Origin: Bacteroidota bacterium
GTDB taxonomy: Bacteria > Bacteroidota > Bacteroidia > Chitinophagales > Chitinophagaceae
Assembly: GCA_016868585.1 (NCBI GenBank)
Contig: VGGR01000009.1
Span: forward strand, 1 to 55,693
Direction of reading: 5' to 3'
DNA: 55,693 nt
Both the position numbers and the translations under genes were made by a program. How positions within the stretch are numbered: position 1 is the stretch's first letter; the number at the start of each line of letters is the position of its first letter. The notes under the pieces were generated by a model. It searched no databases. It worked only from the letters and a program-made list of their open reading frames with translations, and had not been told where the DNA came from. Below are positions 44,297-52,221 of the stretch, piece after piece.

Positions 44297-45919
44297 TTAC
44301 TTTATCACTTCTTTAATGGCACTACCAATATTGCCGCTTGGCATTTGAATGCGGAGCAAAGTGGCCAGGGTGGGGGCAATGTCAGACATACTGGTTTCAC
44401 GGATCGTTTTTCCTTTTTGTATTCCCCAGCCGAACCATAATAGTGGAATATGTGTGTCATAAGGATTCCATAGCCCATGTGTAGTGCCGGTAGTACCACT
44501 GGCATCAATGTATCCTGGTTTTAAAATTAGTTGGACTTCGCCACTCCGACGCGGATGATAACCTAAGTTAATTGCTTTTTTTATCGTTGGCGGTAGCGGA
44601 ATGGTGTTGGTTTCTGTTAATGCAAATAAGCGGTCAATTCCCGGTTCATTAGCGCACTCTTTTTTTAACCAGTTGATAATCTCACTTACGGCTATTCCTG
44701 CGGAATCAAGTTTATGCAGATTTAAATGATACTGATAATTATGGTCGCTCAAAATGATTTTTTTGATCTTGTAGATCTTTTCCAGTGATGCATTGAGGCG
44801 ATCCATCAACTTAATCGTAAAAACGCGCCCGGCAGGTAATCTATTTTCTTGCATGAACTCAGGAATATGTGCTACTCCATGATCTGCTGTGAGAAACAGG
44901 GTATATTGATTTTTTCCAATCTTCTGGTCCAGTAGAGCTAAAAACTTGCCAAGCGCCAAATCAAACCGAAGCATGGCATCCTCCGCCTCCATAGAATTAG
45001 GACCGAAGCTGTGTCCGATATAATCGGGGGAATCAAAACTAACGGCTAATAAATCAGTGACGGCATCCTGTCCCAGGCTTTCGTTTTCAAGGGCAGCTTT
45101 GGCAAATTCAAACGTCAATTCATTGCCGAAATACGTAGTGGATAGTTTACCATAATCCTTTCCTATGAATTGTTTTAGGTCATAAGGGAAGCCCATTCCA
45201 AGGGGTTTGGCCTCATATGTTTTGTTATCTGAGGTGCTTTGTATGTATGTGGTACTGTCAAATAGCAATGACCAACCTTTTTCATAATATTGGTCAGGGA
45301 ATTTTTGATCATTGAATTGAGTTACCCAATCAGGGAGGGCGGGCATATAGTAGGTAGAAGTAATCCATTTGCCTACCGAATTATCATACCAGTAGGCCGC
45401 ATTGGCACTATGCCCTACTGGGAAAATAGCGCCACGATCCTTTATGGCTATTCCTATTACTTTACTTTTAAAATTGGTAGCCAGCCTTATTTCATCTGAG
45501 ATAGAAGTGACAAGCATGTTTTTAGGGCTCATTTTGCCTTTAGAAGAGTTGCTTCCTACTGTTGCTACATTTTTATCTTCGGTACAATAAACAGTTCTAT
45601 TTTGGTCCTTGTCCCACCAGGCGTTACCCGTAATGCCCGTGATGGCAGGCGCGCTTCCCGTATAAACAACGCTATGCCCACAGGCCGTAACCGAAGGGGC
45701 ATAAGGGATCAAGGTGTTTTCGCAGGTGTTTCCTTCTTTTAGCAATCTTTTAAAACCGCCTTTGTCGCTATAACGATCATAGTAACGATACAAATAATCC
45801 CACCGCATTTGATCAAGCATTAATCCTACAACTAATTTTGGTCTTTCCAATAGAGTTTGGCTAGATACGGCACTGGAGAATAAAAGAAATAAAAGGATGG
45901 ATGACAGAATGCGATTCAT
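44297..45919 (-). CDS. pafA: PafA-type alkaline phosphatase, secreted
   Basis: A 540-residue exported phosphatase (signal peptide ending AVSSQ). It has the PafA active site: metal ligand Asp36 in LMLDQMRWDY, nucleophile Thr78 in APSVTACGH, the phosphate-binding Lys/Arg pair in AIKDRGAIF, DSPDYIGHSFG, TADHGVAHIP and a final His in THGLWNPYDTH. PafA enzymes release phosphate from organic monoesters and are widespread in Bacteroidota. A 7/8 -7 box (TACCTTTA, 45945-45938 on the minus strand) lies upstream. Confidence 0.92.
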   Translation of the reverse strand: MNRILSSILLFLLFSSAVSSQTLLERPKLVVGLMLDQMRWDYLYRYYDRYSDKGGFKRLLKEGNTCENTLIPYAPSVTACGHSVVYTGSAPAITGITGNAWWDKDQNRTVYCTEDKNVATVGSNSSKGKMSPKNMLVTSISDEIRLATNFKSKVIGIAIKDRGAIFPVGHSANAAYWYDNSVGKWITSTYYMPALPDWVTQFNDQKFPDQYYEKGWSLLFDSTTYIQSTSDNKTYEAKPLGMGFPYDLKQFIGKDYGKLSTTYFGNELTFEFAKAALENESLGQDAVTDLLAVSFDSPDYIGHSFGPNSMEAEDAMLRFDLALGKFLALLDQKIGKNQYTLFLTADHGVAHIPEFMQENRLPAGRVFTIKLMDRLNASLEKIYKIKKIILSDHNYQYHLNLHKLDSAGIAVSEIINWLKKECANEPGIDRLFALTETNTIPLPPTIKKAINLGYHPRRSGEVQLILKPGYIDASGTTGTTHGLWNPYDTHIPLLWFGWGIQKGKTIRETSMSDIAPTLATLLRIQMPSGNIGSAIKEVIK

Positions 45920-45977
45920 GCTATTATTTTAAGTATGTAAAGGTAGGAAATTGAAAAATGGCTGGTGAAGTAAGCCA

Positions 45978-46415
45978 TTATTTGATCGGAGTGCAGTGTT
46001 CGGCTAAAATTTTCACTTTCCCGTTCCATTTAGTAATGGTAACGCTGCAGCGTTGTCGATCGTCAAAGGACTCCCCATGGTAAATGCCCTTGCCTTTCCA
46101 TATGGTATTCACTACTGCTGTATTCCCTTCAATTTGGATGGTGAGATAGTCTCGCTCCATGGTTTGCAATGTATATACTTGCGAGCCGGCTGTAGCAATA
46201 AGCGAGGCGCGATCAAAGGTTCTTCCGGATTGTGTAAAATAGAGGTATTGTGGGGAAAGGACTGAGTCAACAAGGGCGGCGTTCTTGGTTTCCCATCCCC
46301 GGTCAAATGTTTTCATAACGGCATTGACCTCATCTTTGGAAAGCGGTGTTGCTTGTTGAGAGGCACAGGCCATAAGCAGCATTAATATCAGGGTAGCGAA
46401 AAGTTGTTTATTCAT
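45978..46415 (-). CDS. DUF4440/SnoaL-like lipoprotein
   Basis: A 145-residue protein with lipobox LLMAC (Cys17) and an NTF2-like fold of the DUF4440 type: NAVMKTFDRGWETKNAALVDSVLS, a central YLYFTQSGRTFDRASLI, and a C-terminal strand pair. Such domains serve as enzymes or ligand binders; no catalytic residues can be assigned. It overlaps the upstream small exported-protein gene by 8 bp, placing it at the end of the PolX-like operon. Confidence 0.78.
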   Translation of the reverse strand: MNKQLFATLILMLLMACASQQATPLSKDEVNAVMKTFDRGWETKNAALVDSVLSPQYLYFTQSGRTFDRASLIATAGSQVYTLQTMERDYLTIQIEGNTAVVNTIWKGKGIYHGESFDDRQRCSVTITKWNGKVKILAEHCTPIK

Positions 46416-46803
46416 TTTTTAGCAATAATTCGTATAATTCTTTGGTCCAGGCTGTCCGGTGAACTTGGGTTCGGCATCCTTTATTTACTTCATGGATTTC
46501 AACCAGTAATTGATCTTCAAATTTGCTAATCCATTGATTTTCGTTTATGCGTATCCAACCGTAGGAAGCAGCACTGGTTAATTGGCTGGCTACTTTTTCA
46601 CAATCACCCATTTCTTTTCTCCAATAAATTTCTCGGATACAAATTTTTTCTTTGTCGTATACAAGCTCTGGTCTTAGTGCATTGAGCGGACGGTTTTCTT
46701 TACACCAAGTTGCAGATTTGCCGACAAAGTATTGGCCATAACTTGAACCAGTAAAAACAAAAAAACTTAGGGCAATAGCAAGTAGTTTCTTTTTTTTAAC
46801 CAT
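46408..46803 (-). CDS. Hypothetical exported protein
   Basis: A 131-residue protein with a signal peptide (VKKKKLLAIALSFFVFTGSS, cleavage near YGQ). The mature part has four cysteines (TWCKEN, KICIRE, GDCEKV, KGCRTQ) that could form two disulfides. No family recognised. It sits 9 bp downstream of the PolX-like gene and overlaps the DUF4440 lipoprotein gene by 8 bp, so all three are likely cotranscribed. Confidence 0.65.
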   Translation of the reverse strand: MVKKKKLLAIALSFFVFTGSSYGQYFVGKSATWCKENRPLNALRPELVYDKEKICIREIYWRKEMGDCEKVASQLTSAASYGWIRINENQWISKFEDQLLVEIHEVNKGCRTQVHRTAWTKELYELLLKNE

Positions 46804-46812
46804 TGCAGAAAG

Positions 46813-48486
46813 TTAAATTCTTTTTCGTTCAACCAGCCATTGCTCAAGTTGATTTCTGGTAAAGCTACTCAGATTCTCAGCAGGAGTCAAACGTGTTTTT
46901 TGCGCAACCAGCACTCCATATTTAACATCCGTAAGCCCGGAGCGGGCGTGTGCATCTGGATTGATTGAAATGAGCACGCCGCGGTCAATGGCGTAATCTA
47001 TCCATTGCCAGTCAAGATCCAATCTTCTGGGATGCGCATTAATTTCTATGGCTACGCGGTAAAGGGCGCAAGTGTCAATGATTTTTTTATGGTCAATCGG
47101 ATACCCTTCTCTGGACAATAATAACCTACCCGTAGGATGGCCCAGAATGCTGGTAAAAGGGTTTTCTATGGCGCTGAGCAGCCGTTTTGTAGCAACTTCT
47201 TCAGCCATTCTAAGGTTGCTGTGAATGGAGGCAATAACGATGTCAAATCTGGCAAGGACTTCCGGCTCATAGTCCAGCGATCCATCTGTTAGGATATCTG
47301 ATTCTATTGATTTAAAAATCCGAAAGGGAGCCAGCTTATTATTTAGCGCATCAATTTGTTGATGTTGTGCAAGCACCCGATCCGCTTTTAGCCCGTTGGC
47401 ATAGAATGCACTGGCCGAGTGGTCTGACAATACCATATACTCCCAACCTTTTTCCATGCAGGAATGGGCCATTTCTTCAATGGTGTTAGCTCCGTCGCTC
47501 CAATTGCTATGACAATGTATTAGTCCTTTGATGTCATTCTCTTGCAGGGGGGTGGATCGATAAGCTTCTTCCAATTGTATTTTGGATTCTCTTCGGGCAG
47601 GGTGGGAAACAGGAATTTTCCTTTTTAAAAAAAAGGGGTCATCGGGAGCGCCGTGAGCAGGTGTAATCATGTCTCCAAGTTCGGGTATCGATAACAAGCA
47701 TTCATGAAAATCCGGGGTAGAAGATGTTTTTAATAAATCCAACGGGAGATCAGTTGATGCAAATAGACGAATGGCCAATCCATTTTTTAATTTATAGCAA
47801 AGAGATTGATCCGTTTCGTCAACGAGTTCCGGGGGTTGTGCCGTTAAAAATTTTTCCTTGATGGTTTCCTTTGAAGCCACTATTACAAACGCAAGTTCGT
47901 CCAGGGTGGGTAATTGTCTTCTAAAGCTTCCGGTTACGGCTACCTGTTCTTTCCCAAACTGAAGCTGTAAAAACGAATCAATTGTAGGCAATAATGCCTC
48001 AATCTCAGCATAAAGAAAATGACCTTTGTGCTGCAATAAAAAATGGATTGCCTTTTCGATGGCCTGTTGAGTTTTTTCACCAAAACCTTTGAAATGGAGT
48101 AATCTGTTTTCCTGACATGCGTATAAGAGCTCTCCTATGGATTCTATTCCCATCTCTTTCCAGATCGTATGAATTTTTTTAGGCCCCACGCCCTTTATTT
48201 GAAGCATTTCAGCTACTCCAACCGGGGTGTTGCGGAGAAGTTCTTCTAGTGGGCCCAGCTGCTTGGTCTCTAAAAGCTCGGTAATTGCTCCGGCTACGCT
48301 GTTTCCAATTCCCCGTATGGTCATCCATTTTTCTTTTGGGGAGCCAACTAACAGAAAAGGAAGTTTTTCAATTGTAAGGGCTGCTGCGGCATAAGATTTT
48401 GATTTGAAAGGATTGGCCCCATGTATATCCAATAGTTTTGCATACAGTTCTAATTGTTCCGCAAGCTGTACATTCTCCATAAGCAC
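46813..48486 (-). CDS. polX: PolX-like protein: degenerate family X polymerase domain plus PHP phosphoesterase domain
   Basis: A 557-residue protein with the bacterial PolX layout: HhH repeats (~1-110), Pol X palm/fingers (~120-310) and a PHP domain (~320-557). The PHP metal motifs look intact: HCHSNWSDG (His324, His326), SDHS, ESDIL, ASIHSN, GHPTGR, INAHPRRLD and NPDAH. The palm keeps GSFRR (186-190), but the usual D-x-D is replaced (TLDELAF, where ELA aligns with DLD), and the third Asp, normally in GLxVDLR, is Arg (GLAIRLF). It is therefore probably a 3'-5' exonuclease or AP-site nuclease without polymerase activity. The alignment was done by eye. Confidence 0.85.
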   Translation of the reverse strand: MLMENVQLAEQLELYAKLLDIHGANPFKSKSYAAAALTIEKLPFLLVGSPKEKWMTIRGIGNSVAGAITELLETKQLGPLEELLRNTPVGVAEMLQIKGVGPKKIHTIWKEMGIESIGELLYACQENRLLHFKGFGEKTQQAIEKAIHFLLQHKGHFLYAEIEALLPTIDSFLQLQFGKEQVAVTGSFRRQLPTLDELAFVIVASKETIKEKFLTAQPPELVDETDQSLCYKLKNGLAIRLFASTDLPLDLLKTSSTPDFHECLLSIPELGDMITPAHGAPDDPFFLKRKIPVSHPARRESKIQLEEAYRSTPLQENDIKGLIHCHSNWSDGANTIEEMAHSCMEKGWEYMVLSDHSASAFYANGLKADRVLAQHQQIDALNNKLAPFRIFKSIESDILTDGSLDYEPEVLARFDIVIASIHSNLRMAEEVATKRLLSAIENPFTSILGHPTGRLLLSREGYPIDHKKIIDTCALYRVAIEINAHPRRLDLDWQWIDYAIDRGVLISINPDAHARSGLTDVKYGVLVAQKTRLTPAENLSSFTRNQLEQWLVERKRI

Positions 48487-48513
48487 AAGGTAAGAAGGGA
48501 TAGGATAAAATGA

Positions 48514-48541
48514 GAAAGTCCCCCGTAATCGGAGGACTTTC
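48514..48541. terminator. Terminator-like hairpin between the Lys/Ala micro-protein gene and polX
   Basis: The stem GAAAGTCC-C-CCG / CGG-A-GGACTTTC has one mismatch and a TAAT loop, 20 bp past the micro-protein stop (minus strand). The following T-tract (TCATTTTATCC) is weak. Confidence 0.6.
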
Positions 48542-48561
48542 TATCAATTGGAAGAGAAGTG

Positions 48562-48651
48562 TTACTTCTTCTTCTTCTTAGCAGCTTTTTTCTTAGCGGC
48601 TTTCTTTTTTGGAGCGGCTTTTTTCTTAGCAGCTTTTTTCTTAGTAGCCAT
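48562..48651 (-). CDS. 29-residue Lys/Ala-rich micro-protein (histone H1 tail-like)
   Basis: The minus-strand ORF encodes 29 residues: 17 Lys, 9 Ala, and one each of Met, Thr and Pro. The layout is repeating KKKAA blocks ending in five lysines, with no acidic or aromatic residue. This resembles the C-terminal tail of histone H1 or Hc1/AlgP-type nucleic-acid-binding proteins, so electrostatic binding to DNA or RNA is the likely property. A consensus promoter lies ~43 bp upstream and a hairpin just downstream, supporting a real transcript. It sits between rpmA and polX. Translation is not proven. Confidence 0.6.
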   Translation of the reverse strand: MATKKKAAKKKAAPKKKAAKKKAAKKKKK

Positions 48652-48688
48652 TGTTTTGAATTTAATGGTGTTAGGAAAATGGGTTATC

Positions 48689-48720
48689 GTTAGTAAAAAT
48701 AATCATATTTTTTTACTAAC
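48689..48720. repeat. Inverted repeat overlapping the micro-protein promoter
   Basis: GTTAGTAAAAA (48689-48699) and its exact reverse complement (48710-48720) are separated by 10 bp. The arms cover the spacer and the -7 box, so this could be an operator. No U-run follows on the rpmA-proximal strand, so it is a poor terminator. Confidence 0.6.
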
Positions 48721-48724
48721 CAAA
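48694..48724 (-). promoter_or_regulatory. Promoter of the Lys/Ala micro-protein gene
   Basis: On the minus strand TTTG (48724-48721), exactly 19 bp, then TATTTTTA (48701-48694), a 7/8 match to TAnnTTTG. Predicted start near 48687, leader ~36 nt. Confidence 0.6.
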
Positions 48725-48763
48725 TTTTTTTGAAAAAAATTATAAGCTGTCCGAAAAGTTTCT

Positions 48764-49024
48764 TTAAGCTTCTGCCGGAGCTACAGAAACAAATGTTCTG
48801 TTGTTGCGTCCTTTTTTGAATTCAACAACACCATCGGTCAATGCAAACAAAGAAAAGTCTCTGCCAACGCCAACATTTTTTCCAGGATGATAAACAGTCC
48901 CGCGTTGACGTACGATGATGTTTCCAGAAACGGCAGGCTGACCACCGAATATTTTTACGCCGAGGCGTTTGCTTTGTGAGTCGCGGTTATTCTTTACACT
49001 ACCTTCACCTTTCTTATGTGCCAT
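48764..49024 (-). CDS. rpmA: 50S ribosomal protein L27
   Basis: An 86-residue L27 beginning [24 protein letters not shown] with no cleavable N-terminal extension, then [26 protein letters not shown]. It lies near the peptidyl-transferase centre. It follows rplU by 30 bp in the conserved rplU-rpmA operon. Confidence 0.97.
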   Translation of the reverse strand: MAHKKGEGSVKNNRDSQSKRLGVKIFGGQPAVSGNIIVRQRGTVYHPGKNVGVGRDFSLFALTDGVVEFKKGRNNRTFVSVAPAEA

Positions 49025-49054
49025 GGATGTGTTTTTTTAACTGGATAATAATAT

Positions 49055-49354
49055 TTAAGCGATGCTTACTACTTTGATTTTAGTGTAGGTGGTACGATGT
49101 CCTTTCTTTTTGTGAAATCCTTTTCTTCTTTTCTGTTTGTAGGCAATTACCGTATCGCCTTTAACTTGATCAAGTATTTCAGCTTGAACTGCTACTCCAT
49201 GGTTAGTCCCAATGGACAATTTACCGTTAGCGTCAACTAGTAAAACTTCAAGGTTAAGCTTGTCGCCTGCGTTGCCTTCAACATGGGGAACGTACAGGGT
49301 TTGATCTTTTTCGACCTTGAATTGCTGACCGGCCACTTTTACTATAGCTATCAT
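49055..49354 (-). CDS. rplU: 50S ribosomal protein L21
   Basis: A 99-residue L21 (AIVKVAGQQFKVEKDQTLYV; KGDTVIAYKQKRRKGFHKKKGHRTTYTKIKV), which binds 23S rRNA. First gene of rplU-rpmA, preceded by a good promoter at 49374-49404. Confidence 0.97.
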   Translation of the reverse strand: MIAIVKVAGQQFKVEKDQTLYVPHVEGNAGDKLNLEVLLVDANGKLSIGTNHGVAVQAEILDQVKGDTVIAYKQKRRKGFHKKKGHRTTYTKIKVVSIA

Positions 49355-49373
49355 ACACTAAAAATTAGGACGG

Positions 49374-49404
49374 CAAAGCTAAAGGAAAAAGGTGAATCTG
49401 CCAA
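49374..49404 (-). promoter_or_regulatory. Promoter of rplU-rpmA
   Basis: On the minus strand TTG (49404-49402), 20 bp, then TAGCTTTG (49381-49374), an exact TAnnTTTG match, 19 nt upstream of the ATG. Confidence 0.65.
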
Positions 49405-49510
49405 CGGAAAATACAACTCATTCAAAGCCAATAGGACAGGATAATTGATTGTGGATACATTCAATTTATCTTTCTTAATTTTGATCCTGTTTTCTGATTG
49501 GCCTCAGCCC

Positions 49511-51010
49511 ATGAAAATAAAGTCATTTTTCGCCAAGCCTTTTGCAGCCTATATCCATCGGACAATCCGCAAAGAAATGCGTGATGCATTGAGCAATCAG
49601 CAGCGTATTCTACGCCAACTAATCGACACTGGTAAGAAAACCCAATACGGGAAGTTCGTTAAAATGGCAGATATTAATGATTATCAGTCTTTTAAGGAAT
49701 CTGTTTGCGTTCAGGATTATGAAGGACTAAGACCGTGGATTGAAAAGATAAAGGAAGGGGGACAGAACGTATTGTGGAAGGGGCAACCTATGTATTTTGC
49801 TAAGACCTCCGGCACTACCAGTGGCATTAAATACATTCCGATTACCAAGGAGTCTATCCCCAACCATATCAATACTGCTCGTAATGCCTTATTATGTTAT
49901 ATGGCTGAAAGCGGCAACACCAGGTTTGCAGATGGAAAACTGATTTTCCTGTCTGGATCTCCTGAGTTGGAAAGAGTAGGGGGTATTCCAACCGGACGTC
50001 TCAGTGGTATTGTCAATCACCATGTGCCAAGTTATTTAAGGTCCAATCAGCTTCCTTCATTTGAAACCAATTGCATAGAAGAATGGGAAGCAAAGCTTTC
50101 AAAAATTGTAGAGGAGACGCTTAATGAGAATATGACATTGATAAGCGGTATTCCACCGTGGATGCAAATGTATTTCGATGCCCTAATCGCAAAAAGTGGC
50201 AAACTGGTAGGAGAACTCTTTCCGAATTTTAGTGTAATGGTACAGGGAGGGGTCAATTTTGAACCCTATCGAACAAAACTATTGGAAAGCGTAGGACGAA
50301 GGGTGGACACTATAGAGTTATTTCCCGCCAGTGAAGGATTTTTTGCTTTTCAGGATACGCTCGATCAGCAAGGGCTGTTGCTCAACACCAATAGCGGGAT
50401 ATTCTATGAATTTGTACCGGCATCCGAAGTTGGAAAGCATAATCCCAAACGACTTTCATTGGCTGATGTGCAAGTCGGCGAAAATTATTCACTCATCATT
50501 AACAGTAATGCAGGTTTATGGGGATATGAAATAGGGGATGTAGTCCGTTTTGTTTCCGTGGATCCGTACCGGTTAATTGTAGTGGGACGAACTAAACATT
50601 TTATCTCAGCATTTGGCGAGCATGTTATTGGGGAAGAGGTAGAATATAGCCTTCAAAAAGCCTGTCAAGAATTTTCCGTTTCTGTAACTGAATTTACTGT
50701 AGCCCCTCGTGTAAGTAAAGACCAGGAAGAATCCTGTCACGAGTGGTTTATTGAATTTGACCAACCGCCCGCAGACATTAAAGCCTTTGCAAAATGCATA
50801 GATAGCCATCTGCAGCAGAAAAATGTATATTATAAGGATTTGATCACAGGCTCCATATTAAGCCCCCTTCAAATACAGGTTATTTCCAAGGGCGGATTTA
50901 TTAATTATATGCGTTCTATTGGCAAATTGGGTGGACAAAATAAAGTTCCCCGCTTAAGTAACGATCGAGTTATTGCCGATGTTTTACTTTCATTTATCAT
51001 TATCATTTGA
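49511..51010 (+). CDS. GH3-family acyl-adenylating amido synthetase-like protein
   Basis: A 499-residue protein of the GH3 superfamily. The adenylate-forming motif I is AKTSGTTSGIKYIPIT, the central motif is IELFPASEGFFAFQ, and GYEIGDVVRF and GRTKHFISAFGEH are further signatures. Plant GH3 enzymes conjugate jasmonate or auxin to amino acids; the bacterial homologues have unknown substrates. The ATG at 49511 is chosen because upstream in-frame codons do not match the family, and the -7 box TAATTTTG (49476-49483) lies between. It ends just before dxr. Confidence 0.87.
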   Translation: MKIKSFFAKPFAAYIHRTIRKEMRDALSNQQRILRQLIDTGKKTQYGKFVKMADINDYQSFKESVCVQDYEGLRPWIEKIKEGGQNVLWKGQPMYFAKTSGTTSGIKYIPITKESIPNHINTARNALLCYMAESGNTRFADGKLIFLSGSPELERVGGIPTGRLSGIVNHHVPSYLRSNQLPSFETNCIEEWEAKLSKIVEETLNENMTLISGIPPWMQMYFDALIAKSGKLVGELFPNFSVMVQGGVNFEPYRTKLLESVGRRVDTIELFPASEGFFAFQDTLDQQGLLLNTNSGIFYEFVPASEVGKHNPKRLSLADVQVGENYSLIINSNAGLWGYEIGDVVRFVSVDPYRLIVVGRTKHFISAFGEHVIGEEVEYSLQKACQEFSVSVTEFTVAPRVSKDQEESCHEWFIEFDQPPADIKAFAKCIDSHLQQKNVYYKDLITGSILSPLQIQVISKGGFINYMRSIGKLGGQNKVPRLSNDRVIADVLLSFIIII

Positions 51011-51033
51011 CTACTTTCATGCATCAACCTTCC

Positions 51034-52188
51034 ATGCAAAAACGTATTGCAATTTTTGGGTCAACCGGTTCTATCGGTACACAGGCGCTGGATGTAATAG
51101 CCGCCAACCCAACTTTGTTCTCCGCCGAAATCTTAACGGCACAACAAAACGAGCAGTTGCTCATTGAACAGGCAAAACGATTCAGGCCAAATATGGTGGT
51201 GATTGGTGATCCCAATAAATATACGATAGTGAAAGAGGCGTTGGACCCTTTAGCTATTAAAGTTTTTGCCGGAGTGGCTGCATTGGAAGAAGTGGCGGCA
51301 CTGGATTGTTACGACCAAATGTTGGCTGCCATTGTGGGATATGCGGGTCTCCGACCTACTCTTGCCGCTATTAGAAATAGGAAAAGCATAGCACTGGCAA
51401 ATAAAGAAACCTTGGTAATTGCGGGTGATATTGTGATGCAAACTGCTTTTGAAAATAAAGTGCCCATTATTCCCGTTGACTCTGAGCATTCTGCAATTTT
51501 CCAATGTTTGGTAGGAGAAGTGCATAACAAGATTGAAAAAGTTATTTTGACAGCATCTGGAGGTCCATTTTTAGGCAAGAAAACAAATTATTTAGTGAAT
51601 GTAAAAAAAGAACATGCTTTGCAACATCCCAATTGGTCAATGGGAGCAAAGATTACAATCGATTCTGCCACATTGATGAATAAGGGATTGGAAATGATTG
51701 AAGCACGTTGGCTTTTTAATTTAAAACCCAGTGAGATTCAAGTGGTCATTCACCCGCAAAGTATTATTCATAGCCTGGTGCAATTTCATGATGGAAGCAT
51801 AAAAGCGCAAATGAGTTTACCCGATATGAAATTGCCTATACAATATGCATTGGCATTCCCCAATCGCATTGGCAATCAGTTTCCTCGTTATGATTTCAAA
51901 TCCGTACGCCATCTTACATTTGAAGATCCTGATGTAAAAACATTCAGAAACTTGGCTTTGGCAATGGAGGCGCTGGAGAAGGGGGGAAATCTGGCTTGTG
52001 TGATGAATGCTGCCAATGAAATTGTGGTCTTTGCTTTTTTAAAAAACCGCATTAACTTCTTAGATATGACCACTATTATCGAGAAGACCATGCAGCGGAT
52101 ACCTTTTATTCAACATCCCACACTTGAGGATTATTTTGAAAGCGATGCGGCTGCGCGTAACTTCGCGGCTGATCAAATAAATCTATAA
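51034..52188 (+). CDS. dxr: 1-deoxy-D-xylulose 5-phosphate reductoisomerase
   Basis: A ~384-residue MEP-pathway enzyme that makes 2-C-methyl-D-erythritol 4-phosphate from DXP with NADPH. Seen: IAIFGSTGSIGTQALDVI (NADPH site), ALANKETLVIAG, PVDSEHSAIFQCL (metal and substrate ligands), LTASGGPF, and MNKGLEMIEARWLF. The ATG at 51034 best matches the family start; ATG 51019 would add five residues. Follows the GH3 gene by about 23 bp, so cotranscription is plausible, and precedes rseP by 33 bp. Confidence 0.96.
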   Translation: MQKRIAIFGSTGSIGTQALDVIAANPTLFSAEILTAQQNEQLLIEQAKRFRPNMVVIGDPNKYTIVKEALDPLAIKVFAGVAALEEVAALDCYDQMLAAIVGYAGLRPTLAAIRNRKSIALANKETLVIAGDIVMQTAFENKVPIIPVDSEHSAIFQCLVGEVHNKIEKVILTASGGPFLGKKTNYLVNVKKEHALQHPNWSMGAKITIDSATLMNKGLEMIEARWLFNLKPSEIQVVIHPQSIIHSLVQFHDGSIKAQMSLPDMKLPIQYALAFPNRIGNQFPRYDFKSVRHLTFEDPDVKTFRNLALAMEALEKGGNLACVMNAANEIVVFAFLKNRINFLDMTTIIEKTMQRIPFIQHPTLEDYFESDAAARNFAADQINL

Positions 52189-52221
52189 CTGACTTTCTTT
52201 GAAAAGGCAGTTTCTAAACCT

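Noticed and set aside
46813-48486. Histidinol phosphatase annotation for the PHP protein
   Set aside because: The HhH repeats and GSFRR palm motif show it is a PolX-type protein, although the PHP half resembles HisK-type phosphatases.
48548-48733. Plus-strand 61-codon Phe/Leu/Ala-rich open frame
   Set aside because: It is the antisense shadow of the Lys/Ala repeat codons. The promoter and hairpin fit the minus-strand reading.
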